Positions 8,595-16,759 of a stretch of 45,500 bases of DNA are shown here, piece after piece. The notes beneath the pieces were generated by a model. That model saw only the letters and a list, made by a program, of their open reading frames with translations, did not search any database and was not told where the DNA came from. Numbering within the stretch: the first letter of the stretch is position 1; every line of letters begins with the position of its first letter. This stretch comes from a virus. The stretch spans positions 1 to 45,500 of IMG/VR virus record IMGVR_UViG_3300048017_000032; one strand, written 5' to 3'. Both the position numbers and the translations under genes were made by a program.

Positions 8595-9052
8595 TGCAAT
8601 TATCTAAAAATCTATCACTAGCTGAAATGACCATTAGTTACGAAGCAAAGAGAAGGGGTATTATTAACACTCCTACTGAGGATCATTTGGCTAATATGAA
8701 AAAGCTATCTGAGAACGTATTTCAGCCCATTAGAGAGCACTTTAAGTCTCCGATACGTATATCCTCAGGTTACAGAAGTTTGGCTCTTAATAAGGCTATA
8801 AAAGGCGCCGCAACAAGTCAACACTGTTCAGGCGAAGCTATGGATATTGATATGGATGGGACAAGCATTACAAATGCTCAAATATTTAATTATATAAAAG
8901 ATAATTTAGTATTCGATCAATTGATATGGGAGTTTGGCACAGATAAAAATCCAGATTGGGTTCACGTGTCTTATGAGTCAAACGGTAAGCAAAGAAAACA
9001 AATACTTAAAGCAATCAGAAAAAATGGTAAACCGTCTTATATTAATTATTAG
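8594..9052 (+). CDS. M15-family peptidase endolysin
   Basis: A 152-residue zinc D,D- or L,D-peptidase-type endolysin that would cut peptidoglycan peptide stems. The M15 motifs are complete: SSGYRS with Arg61, SQHCSGEAMDID with zinc ligands His77 and Asp84, and WVHVS with His124. Length fits a single catalytic domain without a cell-wall-binding module. No signal peptide is seen, so export should depend on the holin just upstream. The last 29 bases overlap the spanin gene in another frame, a usual arrangement for lysis cassettes. Confidence 0.9.
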   Translation: MQLSKNLSLAEMTISYEAKRRGIINTPTEDHLANMKKLSENVFQPIREHFKSPIRISSGYRSLALNKAIKGAATSQHCSGEAMDIDMDGTSITNAQIFNYIKDNLVFDQLIWEFGTDKNPDWVHVSYESNGKQRKQILKAIRKNGKPSYINY

Positions 9053-9506
9053 TTTATTACTATTAGTTTCTTGTGCTTCTAGAAAAGTCGATGTATCAAA
9101 AATAGCTATTGAAACGAAAGTCGACAGTTCTGTCGTTGTTAAAGTTGACGGTACCTATGTTAAACAAGCAAACGTAGCTACAGTAGAAACCGAAGAAGAA
9201 TTAGAATACAAACCAATTGATAGTTTAAAACCTATGGTTATTGATGGTAAGTCTTATACTAATACTATTATAAAGTCAAAGAAGAAAAAGACTGTTAAGA
9301 TAGATAAAACCAAAGATATAGCTAAAGTCTCTTCTGTAAAAAAGTTAAATGTAAAAAGGGCAGAGTCTAAAAAAGTGTTTGTTAAGAAGGTAGACAAGAA
9401 AGCAAACTATTGGATGTATCTTTGGTTTTTATTACCTGTAGTATTAATATGGTTATTAGAAAGATATAGTAAGTATCTATTTCCATTTTTAAAGTTTTTT
9501 AAATAA
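9024..9506 (+). CDS. Unimolecular spanin (u-spanin)
   Basis: 160 residues from ATG 9024. I chose this start over a longer upstream frame because it begins directly with a lipoprotein signal: MVNRLILIISLLLLVSC, lipobox LVSC with Cys17. The periplasmic part (18-125) is Val/Lys/Thr-rich with predicted beta strands. A C-terminal membrane helix lies at residues 129-145 (YWMYLWFLLPVVLIWLL). A lipid anchor in the outer membrane plus a C-terminal inner-membrane span in one chain is the u-spanin design known from phage T1. It would fuse the two membranes in the last lysis step. It overlaps the endolysin by 29 bases. Confidence 0.8.
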   Translation: MVNRLILIISLLLLVSCASRKVDVSKIAIETKVDSSVVVKVDGTYVKQANVATVETEEELEYKPIDSLKPMVIDGKSYTNTIIKSKKKKTVKIDKTKDIAKVSSVKKLNVKRAESKKVFVKKVDKKANYWMYLWFLLPVVLIWLLERYSKYLFPFLKFFK

Positions 9507-9512
9507 AATAAC

Positions 9513-9520
9513 TATATTTG
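9513..9520 (+). promoter_or_regulatory. Bacteroidota-type promoter -7 box
   Basis: TATATTTG at 9513-9520 followed by CA fits the TAnnTTTG box of Bacteroidota sigma-A promoters, 25 bases before the ATG at 9546. A clear -33 TTTG is not present at the ideal distance. It would start the transcript for the small genes leading into the terminase. Confidence 0.55.
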
Positions 9521-9545
9521 CATACTAATTTAATTAAATAAACAC

Positions 9546-9824
9546 ATGAAAGACAAAAAAATTTCAGATATGGTTGAAAATCGTATCACAGAACATCAAT
9601 TAGGAAAGTTACGTAACTTCGAAGAATCATTTGCTAAAGGCAGAGATATGGTTGGAGGAATGACTCTTCAATATGAGTTTCAAAAATCTTCTTTATTAGC
9701 TCAAATCGCAGAGCTTGACAAAGACTTCCAAAAACTTAAGTCAGATTTAAAAGATCAATACGGAGATATTGATATAGATTTGACTACTGGAGTCTATACC
9801 GTTAAAGAGGTTACAGAAGAATAG
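9546..9824 (+). CDS. Coiled-coil hypothetical protein
   Basis: A 92-residue acidic, mostly helical protein. Residues 15-72 have heptad-like spacing of Leu/Ile/Phe (KLRNFEESFAKG, SSLLAQIAELDKDFQKLKSD), followed by a short beta-type end. It has its own promoter upstream and a hairpin terminator directly after, so it may be made as a short single-gene transcript. No known domain is recognised. Similar small helical proteins are common next to terminase genes in Bacteroidota phages, from memory only. Confidence 0.72.
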   Translation: MKDKKISDMVENRITEHQLGKLRNFEESFAKGRDMVGGMTLQYEFQKSSLLAQIAELDKDFQKLKSDLKDQYGDIDIDLTTGVYTVKEVTEE

Positions 9825-9831
9825 AAAACAA

Positions 9832-9854
9832 GCCATCCTAACCGATGGCTTTTA
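9832..9854 (+). terminator. Intrinsic terminator
   Basis: A perfect 6-bp stem, GCCATC at 9832-9837 and GATGGC at 9844-9849, with a 6-base loop, is followed by TTTT. It lies 8 bases after the stop of the preceding gene and before the next ATG at 9867. The stem is short, so read-through is likely. Confidence 0.72.
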
Positions 9855-9866
9855 AAATTTAATACA

Positions 9867-10082
9867 ATGCAAGAAATAAGAAAAGTCAGCATAGGGAATG
9901 ACTACAAAAACTCTATGCATTATGTTGTTGGTCAAACTGTGTTTGGTAATTACGTAATACACACAATACAAAGATCAGAGACTGGTATATTAATCTGGAT
10001 AGAAAAAGACAAGGAAGTTGTTTGTTGGAAAGAGATAAACAATTATGTTCCTATGGCTTTAGAATTTAATATCAATTTCTAA
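9867..10082 (+). CDS. Conserved small phage protein
   Basis: 71 residues, predicted mainly beta. It contains KVSIGNDYKNSMHYVVGQ and later EVVCWKEINNYVPMALEFN. I recognise this pattern as a small conserved protein that recurs near the terminase in Bacteroidota phages, without known function. The stop overlaps the next ATG by one base (TAATG at 10080-10084), so it is coupled to the GroES-like gene. It is too small for enzyme motifs and none are seen. Confidence 0.72.
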   Translation: MQEIRKVSIGNDYKNSMHYVVGQTVFGNYVIHTIQRSETGILIWIEKDKEVVCWKEINNYVPMALEFNINF

Positions 10083-10663
10083 TGAGATCTCCATATAACT
10101 TTATAGTATCTCCTCTTGGGGATAATTACAACAATACTAAAAACATAGGTGGAAAAGATGTTATAATAAACACATCTCTAGAATCTGCTAAGTATGTTAA
10201 TAGATTAGCTGTAGTAATAGAAACACCTCATCATTATAATGGAGATGTTGAACCTGGTGACATAGTTGTAATACATCACAATGTATTTAGAACTTATCAT
10301 GATATGAAGGGGAGGCAAACTAAATCTCCAGAGTTTTTTAGAGATGACTTGTATATACTAAGTCCAGAAAGGATTTATTTATACAAAAGAAACGGTATAT
10401 GGAACTCACATTTAAACTATTGTTTTGTAAAACCAATTGCTACTATACAGAATGAAAGTCTTCACATAGTCGACAAAGAAGAGAAGCATGTTGGTATAAT
10501 AGTTTATCCAAGCAAAAATCAAATTAAAAACTTAAACTTAAACAGCGGGGACATGGTGGCTTTCACCAAGAATAGCGAGTATGAGTTTGAGATAGATGAT
10601 CTGAAAATGTACAGAATGTACGATAGAGACGTTGTAATCGAATTAAATAATTATGTTGTATAA
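10082..10663 (+). CDS. Tandem GroES-like barrel protein
   Basis: 193 residues that appear to hold two copies of a GroES/Cpn10-like beta barrel. Copy one (about 35-120) has VEPGDIVVIHHNVF and later ILSPERIYLYKRNG. Copy two (about 138-193) has LNLNSGDMVAFTKNSEYEFE then MYRMYDRDVVIEL, close to the GroES end pattern of an acidic strand, Tyr, and ResxDIhAhh. The likely role is a co-chaperonin-like factor or a capsid-related barrel. T4 Gp31 is a precedent for phage co-chaperonins used in capsid folding. The fold is inferred from motif spacing and is not proven. Confidence 0.5.
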   Translation: MRSPYNFIVSPLGDNYNNTKNIGGKDVIINTSLESAKYVNRLAVVIETPHHYNGDVEPGDIVVIHHNVFRTYHDMKGRQTKSPEFFRDDLYILSPERIYLYKRNGIWNSHLNYCFVKPIATIQNESLHIVDKEEKHVGIIVYPSKNQIKNLNLNSGDMVAFTKNSEYEFEIDDLKMYRMYDRDVVIELNNYVV

Positions 10664-10946
10664 CCATCAAGAATTAAAGCAAATGATTATAGACGCTGCT
10701 TATAAGTCTGTAATCGAGTTAGTTAAAGTGTTAGCTGATGAAATTATATCTGACGATAACATAGATGATGTGTCAGCTGATAAAATGAGGAACGCTGTGT
10801 TGGCTAAAAAAACAGCTTTAGATGACGCATTCTATATATTATCAAAGATAGAGAGCGAGCAAAAAATACTTGAGGGTACAGATAAAGAAGAAGTAGATGA
10901 AATCAAATTCCAATCTTTTGCAGAAAAACGAAGTAAGGGAAGATAA
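10653..10946 (+). CDS. Small acidic protein before terminase
   Basis: A 97-residue acidic helical protein. It overlaps the preceding gene by 11 bases and runs about 50 bases into the terminase frame. Helices are predicted at about 6-32 and 45-75. The end is a basic FQSFAEKRSKGR. Its position directly before the large terminase gene and its size fit a terminase small subunit or other packaging helper. No helix-turn-helix is clear, so I leave the function open. Confidence 0.68.
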   Translation: MLYNHQELKQMIIDAAYKSVIELVKVLADEIISDDNIDDVSADKMRNAVLAKKTALDDAFYILSKIESEQKILEGTDKEEVDEIKFQSFAEKRSKGR

Positions 10947-13164
10947 TAGTATTTTTAGGATTGTAAACAAAATACAACCTAAAGACATTGATAGACTAAA
11001 CAAGAAAAAAGAATGGAAGTATGGATATAATCCAGAGTTCGATGTTGTTGTTATATCTAAAGACGGTACTATTGGAGAGGTATATGAAATTCAAGGATTA
11101 CATATAGCACTTCCTTCAACACCAAAGAGTGTTTATAAAAGAGACAGAAAGAAAGAGGAACAGTATTGGGAACCTTTTGAGTATCCTAAAGAGCTACAGA
11201 AAATAACATCTGTATTTCAATGGAACGAATATCCAAATGAATTTAAAAATAAATATGTAGACTACATTGAGAATGAGTTTGATAGACGAGAAGAAGGGTT
11301 CTGGTTTATGAATAATGGAACTCCTTGTTATGTAACTGGTACTCATTACATGTATCTACAATGGACAAAGATAGATGTTGGTCACGCTGAATTTAGAGAG
11401 GCTAACAGAGTATTCTTTTTATTCTGGGAGGCTTGTGTTGCTGACGAAAGAAGTTACGGAATGTGCTATTTAAAGAATAGACGTTCTGGTTTCTCATTTA
11501 TGTCTTCAGCGGAATTAGTTAACACAGCTACTCTAGCAAGAGATAGTCGTATTGGTATTCTATCTAAGACAGGTTCGGATGCTAAGAAAATGTTTACTGA
11601 TAAAGTTGTTCCAATCTCTGGTAACTATCCATTCTTTTTTAAACCAATTATGGATGGTATGGATAAACCAAAGACAGAATTAGCTTATCGTGTACCAGCT
11701 TCTAAAATTACAAAGAATAATATGTCGTCTTTAAAGGATGATGTTGATGGATTAGATACTACTATTGACTGGAAGAATACCGCAGACAACAGTTATGATG
11801 GGGAGAAATTATTAAGACTAGTTCATGACGAGAGTGGTAAATGGGAGGTTCCTAATAATATCTTAAATAACTGGAGGGTTACTAAAACATGTTTACGTTT
11901 AGGTAGAAGAATCATTGGTAAATGTATGATGGGTTCTACTTCGAACTCTATAGCAAAAGGTGGTGGGAATTACAAGTCTTTATATAACGATTCAGATGTT
12001 ACAAAGAGAAATGCAAATGGACAGACACTTAGTGGACTTTATGCTTTATTTATCCCAATGGAGTGGAATTTTGAAGGATACATTGACATATATGGTCAAC
12101 CAGTATTTAGAACGCCTGAGAAGCCTATTAGAGACATTCAGGGAGGCTTTATTTACACAGGGGTAATAGACTACTGGGAGAACGAAGTTAGTGCCTTAAA
12201 AAACAATTCTGACGCTTTAAACGAATTCTATAGACAATTCCCAAGAACAGAGAGTCATGCATTTAGAGATGAGGCTAAAAACTCATTGTTTGATTTGTCA
12301 AAGATATATGAGCAAATAGACTACAATGATGGATTAGAGATAAACCAAATTGTGAACACGGGTAAATTTGCTTGGAAGAACGGTGTTAAAGATAGTGAGG
12401 TTATATGGACTCCAAATCGAGATGGTAACTTTAAAGTAACTTGGTTTCCAAATAAAGAGAATACGAATGTTGTAGACATGAAGAATGGTAGGAGACATCC
12501 TGCTAATGCACACATAGGAGCTTTCGGTTGCGATACTTATGATATATCTGGAGTTGTAGGTGGTGGTGGATCTAAAGGTTCATTACATGGTCTTACAAAG
12601 TTTAATATGGAGGACGCACCGAGTAATTTCTTTTTCTTAGAATATATAGCAAGACCTAGAACTGCTGAAGAGTTTTATGAAGATTGTTTGATGGCTTGTG
12701 TGTTTTATAGTATGCCTATATTAATTGAGAACAACAAGGTTGGTCAGTTAAAGTATTTTTATAATAGAGGATATGATAAGTTCTGTCTAAGAAGACCAGA
12801 TAAACACAAGAATGATTTGAGTCAATCTGAGAAAGAGCTAGGAGGTATACCTTCGTCTATGCAAGTAATTGAGCTTCACGCAAATGCGATTGAGGCTTAC
12901 ATAGATCAATATGTCGGAATCGATTACAGTGGTCAGTTTAGAGAAGCTGGTAAAATTGGTAATATGTATTTCAATAGAACTTTACTTGATTGGGCTAATT
13001 ATGATATTTCTAACAGAACAAAATTTGATGCTTCTATTAGTAGTGGTTTTGCGATTATGGCTAATCAAACTTATGTAGTTAAGCCAATTAGAAATAATAA
13101 AGAAATATTGTTTAATTTTGCAAGATATTCCAATAAAGGATTACAAAGCGAATTATTAAAATAA
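10897..13164 (+). CDS. Terminase large subunit (TerL)
   Basis: A 755-residue packaging motor. It pumps DNA into the prohead using ATP and cuts the concatemer. Seen: a long N-terminal region with GTPCYVTGTHYMYLQWTKID (145-164), an atypical Walker A KNRRSGFSF (about 192-200), Walker B LVHDESG with Asp311-Glu312, a coupling-type MMGSTSN, and an RNase-H-like nuclease start IGAFGCDTYDISG with Asp546. The length and the G-T-H-Y block recall crAss-like terminases. The start at 10897 overlaps the previous gene by 50 bases; a later start is possible because the first 20 residues are not diagnostic. Confidence 0.9.
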   Translation: MKSNSNLLQKNEVREDNSIFRIVNKIQPKDIDRLNKKKEWKYGYNPEFDVVVISKDGTIGEVYEIQGLHIALPSTPKSVYKRDRKKEEQYWEPFEYPKELQKITSVFQWNEYPNEFKNKYVDYIENEFDRREEGFWFMNNGTPCYVTGTHYMYLQWTKIDVGHAEFREANRVFFLFWEACVADERSYGMCYLKNRRSGFSFMSSAELVNTATLARDSRIGILSKTGSDAKKMFTDKVVPISGNYPFFFKPIMDGMDKPKTELAYRVPASKITKNNMSSLKDDVDGLDTTIDWKNTADNSYDGEKLLRLVHDESGKWEVPNNILNNWRVTKTCLRLGRRIIGKCMMGSTSNSIAKGGGNYKSLYNDSDVTKRNANGQTLSGLYALFIPMEWNFEGYIDIYGQPVFRTPEKPIRDIQGGFIYTGVIDYWENEVSALKNNSDALNEFYRQFPRTESHAFRDEAKNSLFDLSKIYEQIDYNDGLEINQIVNTGKFAWKNGVKDSEVIWTPNRDGNFKVTWFPNKENTNVVDMKNGRRHPANAHIGAFGCDTYDISGVVGGGGSKGSLHGLTKFNMEDAPSNFFFLEYIARPRTAEEFYEDCLMACVFYSMPILIENNKVGQLKYFYNRGYDKFCLRRPDKHKNDLSQSEKELGGIPSSMQVIELHANAIEAYIDQYVGIDYSGQFREAGKIGNMYFNRTLLDWANYDISNRTKFDASISSGFAIMANQTYVVKPIRNNKEILFNFARYSNKGLQSELLK

Positions 13165-13166
13165 AT

Positions 13167-15590
13167 ATGAGTCAAGACTTTTCATTACCTAACGTATACT
13201 TTCCAGATCAATTAGCTGACGACAATAAAAAGTTGAGCGAAGAATATGGTAGAAGTGTAGGACATGCAATACAAGGGGAGTGGTTTAGAAAAACTTCTTT
13301 AAATGGTTCTAGATTTTATACAAATAGAGATCACTTTCACAAATTAAGATTATACGCTAGAGGAGAGCAATCTGTTCAAAAGTATAAAAAAGAAATGAGT
13401 GTCAATGGTGATATTTCATATCTTAATGTTGACTGGACTCCAGTACCAATTATACCTAAGTTTGTAGATATTGTTGTTAATGGAATGTCTAATAGACAAT
13501 ACGAAGTTAAAGCTGAGGCTATAGATAGTATGTCTTCTATGAAAAAAGGAGCTTACAAATTTGAGCTAGAAAAAGCTATGGTTGGTAAAGAGATATTAAA
13601 GGATGCTAAGGATTTACTTGGTGTAGATATGTATCCAATACCAGAAGAAAACATGCCAGCTGACAAACAAGAATTAGATCTTCACATGGAGTTCTATAAA
13701 GATGAAGTTGAGGTTGTTGAAGAAAAAGCTATTGATAATGTTTTAAAACTAAACAACTATGATTTAATTAAAAGAAGAATAGATGAAGATGCAACTGTTT
13801 TAGGTATATCAGCTGCTAAACATTCATTCGATACTCACAATGGTATTAAGATAGAATACTGTGATCCAGCAAATATGGTTTGGTCTCCAACAGAAGATCC
13901 TACGTTTGAGGATTGCTATTATTTTGGAGAGGTAAAGAATGTAAATATAACGGAATTAAAAAAAATAAATCCTAATTTAAGTCAAGAAGATATTAAAGAG
14001 ATATCAAAACTAGCTTCAAAATGGGATTCATACCAAAATATACAAGGAGGAAATTCAACTGGAGGTAACTTAAATAATAATAGCGCAACGTTGCTATTCT
14101 TTGCTTTTAAAACAGATATGAATATCGTTTACAAAAAGAAAAAGAACGGTAATGGTGGTGAAAAAGTAATTAAAAGAGACGATTCATTCCAAGGTCCTAA
14201 AACTGGAGAAGCTCAATTTGAGAAATTATCTAAAAGAATAGATGTTTGGTTTGAAGGTATATTGGTAATGGGTACTAACCACATACTTAAGTGGGAGGTT
14301 ATGAAGAATATGGTTAGACCAAAATCTTCTATATCAAAAGTATATGCTCCTTACGTATTATCAGCTCCAAGAATGTATAGAGGATCTATTGATTCTTTAG
14401 TTAAAAGAATGATTCCTTTTGCTGATCAAATACAATTAACACACTTAAAATTACAACAAGTAATTTCTAGTATGAAACCTGATGGTGTTTACTTAGATAT
14501 AGATGGATTAAATTCTATCAACCTAGGTAACGGTATGACTTACACGCCAGAAGAGGCTTTAAACTTATATTTCCAAACTGGTAGTGTTATCGGTAGAAGC
14601 ATGACTGAAGATGGTGAATTTAATAATGGTAAAATACCAGTGCAAGAATTAACCGCTTCGGGAGCTAATGCTAAGATACAGTCTCTTATAGGAATGTACA
14701 ATCAATACTTAGGTATGATTAGAGCGGTAACTGGATTAAATGAGGCTAGAGATGGAAGTATGCCAGACGAAAATAGTTTGGTTGGTACTCAGAAATTAGC
14801 AGCTTTAAATTCAAATACAGCCACAAGACATATTCTTCAAAGTGGTATTTTTACAACAAGAAGACTTGCTGAGTGTATTTGCTATAGAATGTCTGATGTA
14901 TTAGAGTATTCTGATATGAAGGAAGACTTTGCAAATATGATTGGAGGAAGTTCTATGGATGTTATTGAGAAAATAAAAGATTTACATTTATATAATTTTG
15001 GTATTTATATTGATTTAATGCCAGATGAGGAAGAAACTCAAATGCTTAATCAAAACATACAAGCTGCACTAGCTGCTGGTAAAATTGATATTGATGATGC
15101 TATTGATATTAGAAACGTTAAAAATGTAAAGATAGCTTCTCAATTATTAAAAGTAAGAAAGAAAAAGAAAGAGGAGAGAGACCAAGAGAATCAAAAGAAA
15201 AATTACGAATCTCAGGCACAAGCACAAGCTCAGTTAGCAGAAGCTACTTCTCAATCTAAAATGCAGTTGGTTCAAGCAGAGTCTCAATCTGATATTCAAT
15301 TAGAACAATTGAAACATCAAAACGAAATGGAGAAGCTTAGAATGGAGTTTGAAATGAAAGCTGAATTAATAAAGCTTCAAGAAGGAATGAAGTCTGAGAT
15401 TAAACAAAGCGAAATGTCTATGTTGAATCAGAAAGAACAAGAGAGAGAGGATAGAAAAGATAAAAGAACAAAGTTACAAGCAACTCAACAATCAAAAATG
15501 ATTAGACAAAGAGCTAAAGATGAGGATGCTATAGACTTTGAAGAAGAAGATGATTTTGGTAATATTGATGATATATTCAACACTATTTAA
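13167..15590 (+). CDS. Portal protein
   Basis: An 807-residue dodecameric portal that would form the DNA gate at the capsid vertex and dock the terminase. The N-terminal region LRLYARGEQSVQKYKKEM and LNVDWTPVPIIPKFVDIVV, followed by NGMSNRQYEVKAEA, is a pattern I associate with the long portal proteins of crAss-like phages. A portal core with crown helices follows. Residues about 675-780 are a Gln/Glu-rich coiled coil (QAQAQAQLAEATSQSK), and the end is acidic. It follows TerL by 2 bases. Assignment rests on length, order and the N-terminal pattern. Confidence 0.85.
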   Translation: MSQDFSLPNVYFPDQLADDNKKLSEEYGRSVGHAIQGEWFRKTSLNGSRFYTNRDHFHKLRLYARGEQSVQKYKKEMSVNGDISYLNVDWTPVPIIPKFVDIVVNGMSNRQYEVKAEAIDSMSSMKKGAYKFELEKAMVGKEILKDAKDLLGVDMYPIPEENMPADKQELDLHMEFYKDEVEVVEEKAIDNVLKLNNYDLIKRRIDEDATVLGISAAKHSFDTHNGIKIEYCDPANMVWSPTEDPTFEDCYYFGEVKNVNITELKKINPNLSQEDIKEISKLASKWDSYQNIQGGNSTGGNLNNNSATLLFFAFKTDMNIVYKKKKNGNGGEKVIKRDDSFQGPKTGEAQFEKLSKRIDVWFEGILVMGTNHILKWEVMKNMVRPKSSISKVYAPYVLSAPRMYRGSIDSLVKRMIPFADQIQLTHLKLQQVISSMKPDGVYLDIDGLNSINLGNGMTYTPEEALNLYFQTGSVIGRSMTEDGEFNNGKIPVQELTASGANAKIQSLIGMYNQYLGMIRAVTGLNEARDGSMPDENSLVGTQKLAALNSNTATRHILQSGIFTTRRLAECICYRMSDVLEYSDMKEDFANMIGGSSMDVIEKIKDLHLYNFGIYIDLMPDEEETQMLNQNIQAALAAGKIDIDDAIDIRNVKNVKIASQLLKVRKKKKEERDQENQKKNYESQAQAQAQLAEATSQSKMQLVQAESQSDIQLEQLKHQNEMEKLRMEFEMKAELIKLQEGMKSEIKQSEMSMLNQKEQEREDRKDKRTKLQATQQSKMIRQRAKDEDAIDFEEEDDFGNIDDIFNTI

Positions 15591-15597
15591 AAATTCA

Positions 15598-15605
15598 TAA
15601 CTTTG
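15598..15605 (+). promoter_or_regulatory. Bacteroidota-type promoter -7 box
   Basis: TAACTTTG followed by CA at 15598-15607, between the portal stop and the ATG at 15634, matches TAnnTTTG. The following leader is pure A/T. No strong -33 TTTG stands at 19 bases upstream. It would boost scaffold and capsid transcription. Confidence 0.55.
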
Positions 15606-15633
15606 CAAAAAATTTAATTTAATATTTAATATA

Positions 15634-16737
15634 ATGGAAGGATTTACTTTTAAAGTCTTAGATGACGATGGTGAAGTGCAAAATCAAGTTATTAGCAACC
15701 AAGAAGAAGTTGTAGATACTGATTTAGAAACTGTAGAAACAGTTGATGATGATTCACAAGTAGAAGATACGCAAGTAGAAGACACAGAAGTAGAAGATAC
15801 AGAGGTGGAAGATGTTCAATCACAAGACATCGATGATGCTAGAGTGTTAAGCTACTTAAAAGAAAGATATCAAAAAGAGTATAACTCTTTAGACGAAGTT
15901 CTTACACAAAAAGAAAAGGCTGAGTTACCAGAAGACATTAAGAAGTTAATGGAATTTGGTGTTGACAATTATCTTAAAATAAATAGGGATTGGAACTCAG
16001 AGAATGACGCTACTATTCTAAAAGAATATTACAAGCAAACAAAACCTCATCTAGATGATGAAGACATTACTTATTTATTAGAAGAAGAGTATTCTTACGA
16101 TGAAGATATTGATGATGATAGAGATATCAAAAAGAAAAAGGTTGCGTTAAAAGAAGAATTGTTTAGAGCTAAAAGTTATTTAAATGATTTAAAGGAACAA
16201 TATAAGGTTGATCTAGGGTCTAGATCTGCTGAAGTTCCAGAGGATTATAAAGAAGCTTTTAATTTCTATCAAGAATATACCGAGAACTCGAAGAAAGAAT
16301 CAGAGATTGCTCAACAAAAGTCTAGTGTATTTTTAGATAAAACCGATAGATTATTTAATAGTGAATTCAAAGGTTTTGAATTTAATCTAGGAGATAAGAA
16401 ACAGGTTTTCAAACCTAGCGATGTGCTAGAAACTAAAAATGCTCAATCAGATATTAGCGGTATTATCGCTAAGCATTTAGATGAGAATGGATATTTAAAA
16501 GACGAACACCAGTATCACAAAGCTCTAGCTATGTTTAGAGACCCAGATGGTTTCGCTAAGTTCTTTTATGAACAAGGCAAGTCAGATGCAACTGGAAACG
16601 TAATTAAAGATGCAAAAAACATTGAGATGTCTGTAAGAGACAATAAGGATGTGACACCAAAGGGTGATGGTCCTAAAATGAGAGTGATTCCTAGCGATGA
16701 TTTTGAGGGTGGTATGAAAATTAGAAAAAGAAAATAA
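15634..16737 (+). CDS. Putative capsid scaffolding protein
   Basis: A 367-residue, strongly acidic protein. Residues 45-67 hold tandem VEDTxVEDT repeats (four or more copies). The rest is mostly helical and charged (KEELFRAKSYLNDLKEQYKV, SKKESEIAQQKSSVF), and it ends with the basic tail GGMKIRKRK. Acidic helical proteins with a basic C-terminal hook placed between portal and capsid genes are usually internal scaffolds, with the basic tail binding the capsid subunit. I infer that role from composition and order. No protease motif is seen. Confidence 0.65.
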   Translation: MEGFTFKVLDDDGEVQNQVISNQEEVVDTDLETVETVDDDSQVEDTQVEDTEVEDTEVEDVQSQDIDDARVLSYLKERYQKEYNSLDEVLTQKEKAELPEDIKKLMEFGVDNYLKINRDWNSENDATILKEYYKQTKPHLDDEDITYLLEEEYSYDEDIDDDRDIKKKKVALKEELFRAKSYLNDLKEQYKVDLGSRSAEVPEDYKEAFNFYQEYTENSKKESEIAQQKSSVFLDKTDRLFNSEFKGFEFNLGDKKQVFKPSDVLETKNAQSDISGIIAKHLDENGYLKDEHQYHKALAMFRDPDGFAKFFYEQGKSDATGNVIKDAKNIEMSVRDNKDVTPKGDGPKMRVIPSDDFEGGMKIRKRK

Positions 16738-16759
16738 TAATTAAACACAAACACAAAAC

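Noticed and set aside
8934-9023. Longer N-terminus for the spanin
   Set aside because: The longer frame would bury the lipoprotein signal 30 residues inside the protein, and its bases are part of the endolysin coding sequence.
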